Shown here in pieces: positions 1-10,252 of a DNA stretch of 64,000 bases. The notes beneath the pieces were generated by a model, which was not told where the DNA came from, made no database searches, and worked only from the letters and a program-made list of their open reading frames with translations. The position numbers and the translations under genes are program-made. The DNA comes from Planctomycetota bacterium (GTDB lineage: Bacteria; Planctomycetota; Phycisphaerae; UBA1845), in the NCBI GenBank assembly GCA_024276605.1, contig JAJRWX010000033.1, positions 1-64,000 on the forward strand, written 5' to 3'. Position 1 is the first letter of the stretch. Every line of letters begins with the position of its first letter.

Positions 1-1752
1 AGCCACCTCGCCAAACAACCATCTTTCGCGTTCGATACGGAAACCACCGGCCTTAATCCCGTATCCAGCGCACTGGTTGGCATTTCCATTTCATACGAAG
101 AAGGGTCGGCTTTTTACATCCCCGTCTTGGGCGCAAATGCCGACGTATTGTCAGTTGACGTGGTTGTCGAGCATCTTAAAGACATCTTCGAAAATCCTGC
201 GGTTTAAAAAATCGGCCAAAATCTCAAATATGATTGTGTGGTGCTTAGACAAATCGGGATTGAAGTTGCCGGATTAGCATTTGATACGATGCTGGCTAGC
301 TTGCTACTCAACCCCGCCTCACCCTCGCATGGACTGGACTATCTGGCAAGCAGCCTGCTGCAGCACGACATGATTCCCATCAAAGACCTGATCGGTAAGG
401 GAAAAAATCAGATCACGATGGCGGAGGTGGACATTGCGGTTAGCACGGAATACGCCGGAGAAGATGCGGACTTTACGTGGCGACTGGGACAACTGCTAGC
501 ACCACAAATGGACAAAAGCGACCTGAGCGCGCTGTTTTATGAAACGGAAATGCCACTGGTAAGTGTCCTAGCGGAGATGGAACATAACGGGATTACGCTC
601 GATGTCAAATTACTGGCATCGTTGAGCGAATCTATGGGCGCATCATTAGCTTCGTTGACTGAGAATATCTATGCGTTGGTCGGACACGAATTCAATGTCG
701 ATTCACCCAAACAGTTGGGCGTGGTTTTGTTCGACGAAATGGGCTTGCGGGTCGTCAAAAAAACACGCACCGGACGAAGCACCGACGCCGATACATTGCA
801 AACCTTAGCCGATGAAACCGACAACCCATTACCCAAGCTCATCTTGGAATATCGCGAACTGGCTAAACTCAAAAACACTTACGTCGACGCATTGCCCAAG
901 ATGGTATTCCCACGCACCGGACGCATTCACGCCAGCTTTAATCAAACCGGCGCCATCACCGGGCGGCTTTCCTCCAGCGATCCGAATCTACAAAACATCC
1001 CCATTCGCACGGAGACCGGTCGAAAAATTCGCTACGCCTTTATCGCCTGCGATGCACAGCACGTACTGTTAGCCGCAGATTACTCCCAAGTCGAATTGCG
1101 ACTTCTAGCTCATTTTTGCCAGGACCAGGCGCTGGTCAAAGCGTTCTTGGAGGGGCAGGATATTCACCGTGCCGTAGCCGCTCAGGTCAATGGGGTGGCA
1201 CTGGAGGATGTAACACCCGAGCAGCGCAGCGCAGCCAAGGCGGTAAACTTCGGCATTATATACGGTCAATCAGCTTTCGGACTGGCAAAGTCACTAGGCA
1301 TCCCACAAGGTGAAGCGAAAGCGTTCATCGACATGTATTTTATGCGTTACCCGGGTATTCGTATGTTTATCGATGATTGCATCGCACGGACCAAGAAGAC
1401 AGGCTATGCCGAGACCATCCTCGGTAGGCGCAGACCTATTCCCGAATTACAATCACGCAACCGTAACCAAATCGCCTTCGGTGAGCGCATCGCCGTCAAC
1501 ACCGTCGTGCAAGGCTCCGCTGCCGATGTGATGAAACGGGCTATGATCGATATTCACCACGACATCAAAACCGGAAGATTGGATGCTAACATGCTCATCC
1601 AGGTACACGATGAACTGGTCTTTGAAATCCCCCAAGCATTCGTAGAAAAAGCATCTCAACAAATCCGCGAAAGAATGGAAAACGCCCTACCACTTAGCGT
1701 CCCATTAGTCGTTGATATAGCCTGGGCTAATAATTGGGCCGAAGGAAAGTAA
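1..1752 (+). CDS. polA: DNA polymerase I, 5'-truncated by the window, with an internal in-frame TAA
   Basis: Family A DNA polymerase, used in repair and Okazaki fragment processing. The visible part starts inside the 3'-5' exonuclease-like domain (FDTETTGL, then KIGQNLKYD) and runs through the whole polymerase domain: motif A DYSQVELRLLAH, O-helix motif B (AKAVNFGIIYGQ) and motif C VHDELVFEI, ending in NNWAEGK as is usual for PolA. The 5'-nuclease domain lies outside the window. At 205-207 the frame is broken by TAA between NPAV and KIGQNLKYD; the frame then continues without shift. A GTG at 238 could restart translation but would omit most of the exonuclease domain, so I treat 1-1752 as one gene with a nonsense codon or a base error. 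Family assignment is certain; whether it is intact is not. Confidence 0.93.
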
Positions 1753-2201
1753 TGGCCTGGTAATAATGAACATTAAGCGTGCAAGCCTACTGTTTTGTCA
1801 CAGCTAGGAATTCGGGTGGCATGGGTAAGTCCCGATGTATCCCGACTTTACGTCGGGATACATCGGGACTTACCCGTGTAGTTCCGGAGGCCAACACGGG
1901 CAAAAAAAAACGTTGCCCATGCCACCCTGGATGAACCCGAACATTAAGCTGTGACACAGCACTACCCCCTACATACCCACTTAAGCGGGCATTCAGCTCT
2001 CGTCGATTTTACGTAACCCCTTTGCTGTAAACATGTTACAACTTTTCCAGCCAACTTCACGCCATTACACCCTAACCTGATTAGTTTCAGCGTGTCAACT
2101 ATAATAGAAAGAGATCAATAGGTTTCTTCGGTGTTACGCGTTCACGCCGACTTTAGCACTAAAGGCCTAACGACTATTCGTCATAGAAGGAGGTTTTTCC
2201 A
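1753..2201. other. intergenic region with a palindromic element and a possible promoter
   Basis: 449 bp between polA and a small secreted-protein gene. It contains the palindromic element at 1796-1956. A TATAAT-like hexamer lies at 2100-2105, about 100 bp before the next ATG, but I see no good -35 partner, so the promoter call is weak. A strong Shine-Dalgarno (GAAGGAGG) sits just before the ATG at 2202. No further gene seen. Confidence 0.5.
1796..1956 (+). repeat. 161-bp MITE-like palindromic element, copy A1
   Basis: Ends in perfect 10-bp inverted termini TGTCACAGCT / AGCTGTGACA. Inside, GGTGGCATGGG near the left end pairs with CCCATGCCACC near the right. A long hairpin is built on AAGTCCCGATGTATCCCGAC and its complement around a TTTAC loop. 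A second copy of the same length lies at 36090-36250 and an inverted, more diverged one at 42795-42954. It carries no coding capacity. It starts 43 bp after the polA stop codon, so it could also act as an RNA terminator or 3'-end hairpin. Calling it a MITE is an inference from the structure; no target-site duplication was established. Confidence 0.85.
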
Positions 2202-2411
2202 ATGAACAAACAACGAGCAAAACTATTCGCAGCCGTTTTGACCATCAGTGCCATGCCATTAGCTCTTTCAGGCGCATGCAACCCGTTTACCGGATATCTC
2301 TCCATCGACCGATACGATTATCACGACGCGTATTTCTATGACGACTATTACTATGATGATTACTTCTTCTATGAAGACGATTGCTTCTTCTTTGATTGCG
2401 GCTATTGGTAA
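2202..2411 (+). CDS. small secreted Tyr/Asp/Phe-rich protein, function unknown
   Basis: A 69-residue protein preceded by a strong ribosome binding site (GAAGGAGG about 8 nt before the ATG). Residues 1-25 form a signal peptide with a possible lipobox (LALSGAC, Cys26). After about ten ordinary residues the rest is almost entirely Tyr, Asp and Phe (runs such as YYYDDYFFYEDD) with two Cys near the end, finishing CGYW. The composition is highly acidic and aromatic. I do not recognise a family. It could be a small surface lipoprotein; the Tyr-rich tail might bind metal or cross-link, but that is speculation. It faces the large dockerin gene convergently, 22 bp away. Confidence 0.6.
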   Translation: MNKQRAKLFAAVLTISAMPLALSGACNPFTGYLSIDRYDYHDAYFYDDYYYDDYFFYEDDCFFFDCGYW

Positions 2412-2433
2412 AGTATAAAATCGTTCAATTCGT

Positions 2434-5400
2434 CTACGGACACAATCCGCTTGGCTGTGTGATGCTATCACGGGCTACGCGAACCAGACCAATGTCACCG
2501 TTGCTGACCGTGTTGTCGTTGTTGATGTCAGACCGAATCTCGTACACGCCTGTAGGACTATCCGGTAAAATCTGCGGTTGGGCTGGTCGAGCTAGAATCA
2601 CATCGCGCGCACTACGGACATAACCAAGGTCGCCGTTGTTGACAATAATCGGCGAACTGTTGGCATCGCCGAAGATCGCCCACACCGTTCGGGTTTCATC
2701 AGCGATGGAAGCCCCACCAGCGCCACAAGCAACACCGGAGATGGTAATGTCATACTTGACCGGCGTTTCACCTTTTTGTGGGTTGTTTCCAGGAAGCGAT
2801 GGGTTAAACATAAGCACCGCTTCGTTTGGATTCGCTCCGGTTACGACCGACATAGTGATGCCCGACAGATTCTGTGGATTTCCGTTCACATCACAACCGG
2901 AAGTAGAAACCGTGGCACGGCTAACATCGACGGGTATGTCATACGCAACGATGATCTTGTTGATCCCCGTAGAGCGAGGTTCCGAGAAACCGCCATCAGC
3001 CGGGATATCCAGACCATATTCAGCTCCATTATGCCCACCACAAGCAGGATCAAATAAACAACCAGGCCCATGCTGGCCGATGGACGTCCATGACTGCGGT
3101 AGCGGTGGTGGCGAGCATTCGCATGTGTCCGGCACACCATTACCGTCATCATCCGGTTCGCCATTGGCAATATCGCAAACGTCAGGTACACCATTGGTGT
3201 TGCAGTCGTCGCAAGATACATCACCGGCTGGACAGTTAATCATATCGCATGAGTCAAGCACGCCGTTCGTGTTGCAGTCGTCACAAGTCACATCACCAAC
3301 AGGACAGCTAGCAAGTTCGCAACTATCGGGTACGTCGTTGATGTTGCAGTCGCCACAAGTTACATCGCCTGTCGGACAGTCACGTATATCGCAAAAGTCC
3401 GGTATTTGATTGTTGTTACAATCCGCACAGCGTGGATTGTTCGGCGGGCAATTGGCTATGTCTATACTATCTGGGATGCCATTGTAATTGCAATCCTGCT
3501 GCGTACAGGTGATGCTCAGCGTACCGACGGGCACGTTCAATGACGTCGAGCCTACGCGAATTCGATAAAGTTTGTTATTTGTATCACCGATCACAGGCAC
3601 CGAAACAGATGCACAAGGCACTTCGCTACAACCTAAGAAATCCGCTACGGGGTCGGGCGGACAATCATCATTGGCCCCAACCTCATACACAGCCACAGCT
3701 GTAGGTAGATTGGTTTCGCCACCGCCACAGGTATCAATGGTTAGCGTTCCCGTACATTCTGGGGTGTAATCAAACCACACGTCGAACAGGAAACTGGGAC
3801 ACTGGTCAACCGTAGGACAACTGATGGAGGCATTGTTCAGATCGTAGGCTATCGCCGACGAATTGAATGCCTCTGCTAATGCGCATTCGTTATTCGCAGG
3901 CGGCGCATTACCCAGCGAGCAGGGAATCTCCACTTCGAGGCGGAACTTACCTCCTGCATTGGCGACAGGAGAGGCTAGGCTAATAAAGTATTCATGGCCG
4001 GGTATCAAACCCTCCACACATGTGTCGGACAATCGCCCGTTTGGGCCGCAACTACCTCCCGCATCGTCGTTACAACCAATCGTCATCAATGAACCACACG
4101 ATGTTTCAAGATCGGTATTATCACCAACCACGTAAATCTGAATAATCGAATCCGTCGCATGGATGTCGGTCGTATTACACGTCTGGAACCGTGCTGAGGT
4201 TGCGCCACTGACGTTCGGCATGGTAAAGCGATACCAAATGGTACCTACGGCAGCGATAGGACCAAATTTGTTACAGCAAAAGATGGGATCATGAGGTGTT
4301 GCCGTTGCTGATTCATTTGAGGACTCGCCGAAAGCGATGCATTTTGTGGAATAGGTCGTGCAGACCAAGCCGCCGGTGTTGGGTTCTACGAACAACAGTT
4401 CTTTAGCCCCACACACGTCGGTATCCAAATCGCAAGTTCGCGCACTTCCATCAGCGTTTAAGCCGCAATCAGCATCCGCATGGCAACGGAAGGGCACGCC
4501 ACTGCACGTTTTACAGAAGCAATCGTCATTTCTCGGAAGTACAAAAGGACATAATTCTTCAGCCTGCCGCGCGCAATTAAAATCCCAAAATGCATCGCAA
4601 CAGAAATTATCTTTTCGGCATACTAGATTACAACATATGGGATTTTCACACCCCGCGAGTATACAAGTATTATATTTGCATGTGAATCCTGGAGGGCAAG
4701 AAGGAAAACTGAACGAACAGGATATTTCCGGCTGCCCTTCAAAGCAATCGGATATCCCGAAATTGCATGCATAGAAAGGGCACGAGAAATCATCTTGTAC
4801 TTCAAAACTACCGGGATGCCAAATAGCTGTCCTTGGTGCACAAATGCCATTATCTTGGCAAAATTGACCAGTAGAACATTCTGCATCATTAGGAACACAA
4901 GAGTCGCCTACGGTTGTACAATGATTGTCCGCGAAACACCGCGACCCAGTGATTAGGCACCGTCCACACTCCGCAATTGGGGAGTATGGGTCTTTGATGC
5001 GCAGGCACTGCTCGTATCGTAAGTCACGCACACTGTCATCCGGCAGGCAACATGCGTGGCTACCGCATGGCGGATCAAATGGATTGTCGGCGCATCGGTT
5101 TGTAGCCGAGGCGTTTAGCGCCTGCCAACGACCGTTCAAACAACCAAGCACGGCTACGTCATCGAAACAGACCGCCCGATCGCATATTTTGGCCCCGACG
5201 CATGTGCCTGTGCTAAACGGGGCGCTGGCACTCACACAATCGTTGTCTGTAAAACATGTTAAACCGTCGTGGATGCCGCCTTGGCAAGTGCTCAGACATT
5301 GGGAACCAAGTGGACAATCGTCACTAGAAGTGCAAGGTGTATCAACGAACACACACTGCCCACCCGCGCAATCGCCATCGGTTTCACAAGATTTACCCGG

Positions 5401-6870
5401 CGTCGGTCCGCCCTCACAAACAGTCGGAACCTTCTGCGACGGACAGCAAGTACCAAGTGGGGTATCACCTCGGCACTTCACGCGCACATAAAATATGGCA
5501 GCCTGAGGATCAGGCTGGGGGCATGGTATCGCAGGTCCGCCCATGCCACTAAGGCAACGTGGTTCCGACCAGAAAATGCCGCCCATTCCGTCGTCTACGA
5601 TGATACGGAAGGTTGATGCGCTTGAACCGGCTTGTGCTTCTCCCGGCCTGACAATGCCAACACCATCCCGACTCGTGCTGAATGTGACCCACGGCTCAGC
5701 GGGTAGAAATATCCCTGGCTCATAACGAAATCGTGCGACCTCCAGTTGGTTACCGCCTTCTCCGACGAACTGCTTGAGGGTTCCGGGGAGTCCTTGTGTA
5801 TCTCCAAGACCTCGCATATCCACGTCCACCGAATAAGGCTGCACACCGGTGGCGCGGAATCCGATTTCCAAACTGCTGATTTCACATGCTTGATCGCCCA
5901 GGGCCAGGGTTAAATCCTCCGCCCACAGATTGCCTTGACCAATCTCAACAGCTGTAGCCACATCACTCACGGCCTGATAGGCAACGAACTCAGTTTCGCA
6001 CGTGTCGGCAGCGAAAACTACCGCGTAAAAACTGGCATGTGGGTCGGTAGGAAATCCACCAGCGGATAACGTGCAATTAAAATTAGAGAGCGAAAAAGTG
6101 TCTTTTGAATAACCACGCTCCGGTGGATTGCCAAATAACCAACCAGCCTCATCTCTATTGAACTTTATCCCAAGGTAAAAGTCCGGAGGGGCAGAGGGGA
6201 GTGGGTCATTCGCAAACCGTGGAAAAATCAAATCCAATACATGAATGATAGCCTTGTCACTGTCCAGGAAAGGTGTGGCGTGTGATGTGCCCGGGATAGG
6301 GATGCCGCCGCTTTCCGGGCATCCGTCGTAAAGATTGATGAAAGCTTTAAAATTATCGCCACCGCCCGGCACGCCGCCGTTGACTGCGATCCGCACGCGC
6401 GTTAGGTCGCAATCTTCAACTAATTCCGTGCCGATGTCATCGGCTATGAGATAACCCGATCCGGGGCGCTTGAAATGAAGTTCGGAAAGATTGCTCAAGT
6501 CATATAGTGTGTTGCTGTACACAATCTTTTCGCCTGGGATCGCATTGCCCTGCGAATGCAAGGCGTCTTCAAGTGTTACACCTTTCGTAGTAACCATAGG
6601 CTGATCACTACCGACGACTATCACGTGGTACTGCACCCTGAAGTTTTTTGGTACCTCCCCCAACGTAGGCAACTTGGGAACGTCGGGATTCCCCCTCCGG
6701 TCGTCCGCCATCGATTGTTCGAACAGCTCCATTTGCTTCAGGTCACGTAGACGCAAATGGCTTTTGTCAACGTCAATTTTTTTATCCGCCCAGGCCGACG
6801 TCGTAACAATCGCCGAACATACAACCAACCCCCAAGTCATCCGAAGTATTGTGTTTTGCACCTGATCCAT
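2434..6870 (-). CDS. large secreted Cys-rich protein with thrombospondin-3-like repeats and dockerin-like C-terminus
   Basis: 1478 residues. An N-terminal signal peptide (hydrophobic stretch about 10-28, ending SAWA) marks it as exported. Residues about 30-450 are beta-rich and unrecognised. About 450-760 is Cys-rich, with CxxDxDCxxGxC-type repeats resembling those of planctomycete and myxobacterial secreted proteins. About 780-1060 looks like two PPC-type beta domains. A run of 24-residue repeats follows (DCNxNxxPDxCD...C), probably Ca-binding like thrombospondin type 3. The end has two EF-hand-like dockerin segments (GDANSSPIIVNNGDLGYV and SDINNDNTVSNGDIGLV). It ends in TAG. Translation could also begin at the internal ATG at 6840. 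Function is unknown; surface adhesion or complex assembly is an inference. Confidence 0.8.
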   Translation of the reverse strand: MDQVQNTILRMTWGLVVCSAIVTTSAWADKKIDVDKSHLRLRDLKQMELFEQSMADDRRGNPDVPKLPTLGEVPKNFRVQYHVIVVGSDQPMVTTKGVTLEDALHSQGNAIPGEKIVYSNTLYDLSNLSELHFKRPGSGYLIADDIGTELVEDCDLTRVRIAVNGGVPGGGDNFKAFINLYDGCPESGGIPIPGTSHATPFLDSDKAIIHVLDLIFPRFANDPLPSAPPDFYLGIKFNRDEAGWLFGNPPERGYSKDTFSLSNFNCTLSAGGFPTDPHASFYAVVFAADTCETEFVAYQAVSDVATAVEIGQGNLWAEDLTLALGDQACEISSLEIGFRATGVQPYSVDVDMRGLGDTQGLPGTLKQFVGEGGNQLEVARFRYEPGIFLPAEPWVTFSTSRDGVGIVRPGEAQAGSSASTFRIIVDDGMGGIFWSEPRCLSGMGGPAIPCPQPDPQAAIFYVRVKCRGDTPLGTCCPSQKVPTVCEGGPTPGKSCETDGDCAGGQCVFVDTPCTSSDDCPLGSQCLSTCQGGIHDGLTCFTDNDCVSASAPFSTGTCVGAKICDRAVCFDDVAVLGCLNGRWQALNASATNRCADNPFDPPCGSHACCLPDDSVRDLRYEQCLRIKDPYSPIAECGRCLITGSRCFADNHCTTVGDSCVPNDAECSTGQFCQDNGICAPRTAIWHPGSFEVQDDFSCPFYACNFGISDCFEGQPEISCSFSFPSCPPGFTCKYNTCILAGCENPICCNLVCRKDNFCCDAFWDFNCARQAEELCPFVLPRNDDCFCKTCSGVPFRCHADADCGLNADGSARTCDLDTDVCGAKELLFVEPNTGGLVCTTYSTKCIAFGESSNESATATPHDPIFCCNKFGPIAAVGTIWYRFTMPNVSGATSARFQTCNTTDIHATDSIIQIYVVGDNTDLETSCGSLMTIGCNDDAGGSCGPNGRLSDTCVEGLIPGHEYFISLASPVANAGGKFRLEVEIPCSLGNAPPANNECALAEAFNSSAIAYDLNNASISCPTVDQCPSFLFDVWFDYTPECTGTLTIDTCGGGETNLPTAVAVYEVGANDDCPPDPVADFLGCSEVPCASVSVPVIGDTNNKLYRIRVGSTSLNVPVGTLSITCTQQDCNYNGIPDSIDIANCPPNNPRCADCNNNQIPDFCDIRDCPTGDVTCGDCNINDVPDSCELASCPVGDVTCDDCNTNGVLDSCDMINCPAGDVSCDDCNTNGVPDVCDIANGEPDDDGNGVPDTCECSPPPLPQSWTSIGQHGPGCLFDPACGGHNGAEYGLDIPADGGFSEPRSTGINKIIVAYDIPVDVSRATVSTSGCDVNGNPQNLSGITMSVVTGANPNEAVLMFNPSLPGNNPQKGETPVKYDITISGVACGAGGASIADETRTVWAIFGDANSSPIIVNNGDLGYVRSARDVILARPAQPQILPDSPTGVYEIRSDINNDNTVSNGDIGLVRVARDSITQPSGLCP
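3150..3500 (-). repeat. 72-bp tandem repeats encoding 24-residue Cys/Asp-rich units
   Basis: The TGCAGTCG core recurs at 3201, 3273 and 3345, a 72-bp period, with more diverged units on both sides. Each unit encodes DCNxNxxPDxCDxxxCPxGDVxC D. The repeats are part of the dockerin gene above and are coding, not a CRISPR array. Confidence 0.8.
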
Positions 6871-7265
6871 CGTGAATCCAATCCTCTTTGGTAACCAACG
6901 TGTGGATGATCGTCCCCATGTGTCTATGCCTACCTTCGACTACGTGATATGGATTGGCGTCAGACATCGCCCCCCCATCGCTCGACTGCAGAAACTGAAA
7001 GACTAAATCGCCTTTGCATGTCACACTCCACCTGCCTATCGAAATGCATCCGATAATGCCTATAGTACGTAGCCATTTGCCAGGAATCAAAACAATATGC
7101 AAAAATCACGTTAGAAAGTACGCCTTCGAACTAGTAACTTCGAATTGAAGGGAAGGCGAGGTGTGTAGCATGTATGACTTATGTTGATTCCAACAACCAC
7201 ATGGCCATACCTGCGCTTTGCTTAGGCATGACACACGTTGCCTTCCCATGTTTGAGAATCAACAA
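6871..7265. other. intergenic region, no gene seen
   Basis: 395 bp upstream of the Cys-rich dockerin gene and downstream of the M64 peptidase gene, both on the minus strand. It must hold the promoter of the dockerin gene if that is separately transcribed, but I see no convincing -35/-10 pair. The minus-strand frame across 6782-7102 has no ribosome binding site and no recognisable product. Confidence 0.4.
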
Positions 7266-9233
7266 TTATTCGCAGCCACCACCCTGCGGCGGGATGCAAG
7301 TTCCCGTGTTGCAACCGGTTACGCCACTGCCAAAAGCTTGACCTGCGAATCCGGTTACCGCTCGTAGAATGTCACCCGACGACATGACGGCATTGGGGAC
7401 GTCACCATCGGTATCCAATCGTGCCAGTATGGCTGCTTCAGGGTCTAAACTAAACTTCTTCACGGCAGCCACAATATCGTTGGTGGTCACTAAACCATCC
7501 GGTGCCGTCCAGATGCCAGCATCTAGTGATCCAACCGTGTCACCGTACTGACGATCAGGAAATGGTGGTGGTGTAGTTGGGATGGACAACGTGGCCGAGA
7601 ACAACGTGCCATCGCTTGTCGCCGCTACATCATACGTATTGCCCGGAACCACACTACATCCCCGCACGTGCAATCCGGTTGTCACACCACTCAAATCACA
7701 ATAGTAGGTCGTGTCCGGTGGCGCCGGTAATGGGCCGTCGATCAACGTGGCATAGAAACCGTCCACACCCAAATCTACCAAGCTGGTGCAATCTACATAT
7801 TTGTCCGTTGTACTACCAACCCGCGTAACACGCGTGGCTACAGCACTGGTGGCGTCCGTATTCGGGCCAAAGGAAACATAACGATCCTTATCAAACCCAG
7901 CTTCGCCGGCCAAAACGGTAGGCGCGATGCACTCCCCCGGCATGCAGAGTACTTCAATCGGCCACTGGCGAGATTCTGTCATCAGCAAACGCAGGGACTC
8001 GTCGCGGATGCGTGCGGTGGAATCGAAGACCGTTACGCCAACGGTGTGTAGGCCTACGGCAAGTGTCGCTAGGTCAGGGGTGAACGTGGTATTGGTTTGC
8101 CCGACCAGATCCGCACCATCCATCGACCATTGAATATCTAGCAAATGATCGACCGGGTTGGTCGGGGTCACAAAGAATGTCGTACTGGGTGACATGGGTG
8201 TACCGCTGGGTGGCGTCACGTCGTCGATCACAGATACGATCTCGTACATCTTCCGTACAAATTGCTCGGTGTTGACCTCTTCGAAAGGCCGATTCAGCGA
8301 GCGCATAGCCGAGTTGAACGTCGGGCGGTAAATGCCGAATTGGTTGTAAGACGCACCCTCGAAGGTCGAAACGTTCGGTAGGTCCATCCATCGCCACCAT
8401 TTCAATTGTGATGCAAGCAGCGTGGCTTCGTCAAAGATGCTGACGTTCGGCGTGGAAGGTTCCGAGCCGGAATAAGTCGCACCATCGGCATAGTCGTATT
8501 CATCCGCGAGATCAGCGAAGGCGTGTCCGAACTCGTGGATGGCGATCCCCACGGCTGAGGCGTTACCACCGGAAAGTGTACCCAGGTTCTGCGCACCATA
8601 CCCGGCACCGCCGTACCGTGTGGTGTTGGCGAGAACGAGTATCTGATCGACGGCGGGAGCGGATGCCGCAGCCGCATAGGCCTTGCTCACGTTCACACAC
8701 AGCAGACGAGGGATACCGCTGCAATTGAAGGTCATATCTAAGGCTGTATCGCGAAAGATACCGAAATCCGGTTCATCCACACCGGATTCGTTCGACGTCA
8801 CATCGACGCGATACACGTTGAAGAAAGAGGCGTAGGCATCCATCGGCTCATCGGCGAAGAAGGATGCCAGTACATTGTCAGTATCGGACGCGTAGGTATT
8901 CATCTCCGAGGCCGTATACCCGTCACCAAGAATCACAATATTGATGCGATTGGCCGGCGGTCCGTTATCGATCAAAGTCGTCACGGGCCATTGCGCACGT
9001 ACCGCCGCGCCGTCGAGTTCGTCAAGTCCGAACGACGCGCGCTGATCCGGATCGGTCATATCAACCAGGATACGCCCCCCGGCTAATTTACCGTTCTCGA
9101 TGTAGTCGTAGTAAAGCGGAACCTGCTGAGCCTGTACCGTCCGTCCCCAGCCAAGCATGAAGACGAGGACTAAGCCCCAACATGCGCCCGCCTTCCAACA
9201 TAAAGCGATTGGTTTCATCTGAGTTGATTTCAT
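7266..9233 (-). CDS. secreted M64-type (IgA peptidase-like) zinc metallopeptidase with dockerin-like tail
   Basis: 655 residues. A signal peptide covers about 1-36 (ends VQAQQ). The central domain fits peptidase family M64: NIVILGDGYTASEM near residue 97, then the zinc motif HEFGHAFADLADEY near 234, where the HExxH histidines and a following acidic residue bind zinc. A beta domain with an Ig-like feel follows (about 340-560). The C-terminus (about 575-640) has two Asp/Asn-rich segments (APDGLVTTNDIVAAV, DTDGDVPNAVMSSGDILRAV) that look like a degenerate dockerin. GAGGGG before the ATG supports the start. The substrate is unknown; M64 founders cut IgA, but environmental members probably cleave other proteins. 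Confidence 0.85.
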   Translation of the reverse strand: MKSTQMKPIALCWKAGACWGLVLVFMLGWGRTVQAQQVPLYYDYIENGKLAGGRILVDMTDPDQRASFGLDELDGAAVRAQWPVTTLIDNGPPANRINIVILGDGYTASEMNTYASDTDNVLASFFADEPMDAYASFFNVYRVDVTSNESGVDEPDFGIFRDTALDMTFNCSGIPRLLCVNVSKAYAAAASAPAVDQILVLANTTRYGGAGYGAQNLGTLSGGNASAVGIAIHEFGHAFADLADEYDYADGATYSGSEPSTPNVSIFDEATLLASQLKWWRWMDLPNVSTFEGASYNQFGIYRPTFNSAMRSLNRPFEEVNTEQFVRKMYEIVSVIDDVTPPSGTPMSPSTTFFVTPTNPVDHLLDIQWSMDGADLVGQTNTTFTPDLATLAVGLHTVGVTVFDSTARIRDESLRLLMTESRQWPIEVLCMPGECIAPTVLAGEAGFDKDRYVSFGPNTDATSAVATRVTRVGSTTDKYVDCTSLVDLGVDGFYATLIDGPLPAPPDTTYYCDLSGVTTGLHVRGCSVVPGNTYDVAATSDGTLFSATLSIPTTPPPFPDRQYGDTVGSLDAGIWTAPDGLVTTNDIVAAVKKFSLDPEAAILARLDTDGDVPNAVMSSGDILRAVTGFAGQAFGSGVTGCNTGTCIPPQGGGCE

Positions 9234-9409
9234 ACAAGCCCCTCTATTGATGGTGCAAGTTCGATGAGCAGATGGCTGATCTTACCTTAACAGTAAAAGA
9301 ATATCAGAAACGGGACTCGAATTCAACCTGACAGTGGCCATCCAAGTGGCAATGGTATATCGCATGTGTTACGAGAGTCAAAATTGAAACCGGCAGGACA
9401 ATATCAGTT

Positions 9410-10252
9410 TTACGCATTCGCACAACCGACTAGAACCATCCCGGCTTTATCTGCAGCGGCTAGTGTCGCTTCACTGTCAATGATGACTGTTTTACCCGCT
9501 TCAATGACGAGCATGGTGGCCCCGTTACGCTGTAGATTTGAAATGGTCTCCGGGCCTATGGTGGGTACGTCGAAACGCATGTCTTGATTGGGCTTAGCCA
9601 CTTTAATCATAGCCCATCCACCTCTGGCGCAAAGCTGGCCGGCACGCTGGATCATGCGGTCTGTCCCCTCGATGGCTTCGACGGCGATGACTTCCGTTTC
9701 CTTCACAGCGATTGATTGACCAATATCGAGATGCCCCATCTGCTTAGCGATGTCCCAACCAAACCTCAAGTCTTTTTGTTGCGCATCACTTGGTTGAGCC
9801 TTAGACAACACCCCCTCTTGAGCGAAATGCTGCTTGGTATATTGCGTGCAATCTTGCATGATAATTCCGTGCTTGGCGAATTCGTCAGCTACGGCTGTCA
9901 GAACCGTGTCATTTCTCTTATCAGGAATTTGAAAAAACCAAATTCTCGCCGAGGTCCAATCCGGCAGCATTTTCAATAACCGAAACCGCCCATACATGCA
10001 CGTTTTCGTCACCGCACCGGCTAGAATGACCTGATTGGATGCGGTCCGGCGTAGCAAGCGAATCCACCTGCCCATCTTAGCCAGGCCTGCCCAATAGAAT
10101 CGATCAGCTAGACCCGCTAATGCAGGATCAGCCAAACCGCTCAGACCAACGACGGTTACATGGCACCCAGCCCGTTTAGCACCATCGAGAACCATAAAAG
10201 GAAACTGGCCCGCACCAGCGATGATACCAAGATGAATTTGAGAGCTACGCAT
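9410..10252 (-). CDS. lpxI: UDP-2,3-diacylglucosamine diphosphatase LpxI
   Basis: 280 residues, the usual length of the LpxI (DUF1009) family, which hydrolyses UDP-2,3-diacylglucosamine to lipid X and UMP in lipid A synthesis. The N-terminus LGIIAGAGQFPFMVLDGAK, the central GAVTK and IGQSIAVKETEVIAVEAIEG, and the C-terminal DVPTIGPETISNL are characteristic. Its start overlaps the 3' end of lpxD by 8 bp, so the two are translationally coupled. LpxI replaces LpxH in many bacteria outside the gamma- and beta-proteobacteria. Together with lpxD it indicates a true lipid A-containing outer membrane. It ends in TAA. Confidence 0.95.
   Translation of the reverse strand: MRSSQIHLGIIAGAGQFPFMVLDGAKRAGCHVTVVGLSGLADPALAGLADRFYWAGLAKMGRWIRLLRRTASNQVILAGAVTKTCMYGRFRLLKMLPDWTSARIWFFQIPDKRNDTVLTAVADEFAKHGIIMQDCTQYTKQHFAQEGVLSKAQPSDAQQKDLRFGWDIAKQMGHLDIGQSIAVKETEVIAVEAIEGTDRMIQRAGQLCARGGWAMIKVAKPNQDMRFDVPTIGPETISNLQRNGATMLVIEAGKTVIIDSEATLAAADKAGMVLVGCANA

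Noticed and set aside
2636..3409. Plus-strand frame of 257 codons inside the dockerin gene
   Set aside because: Mirror of the 72-bp repeats on the other strand; low-complexity product without signal or family.
6782..7102. Minus-strand 106-codon frame overlapping the dockerin gene start
   Set aside because: Overlaps a real gene and has no features.
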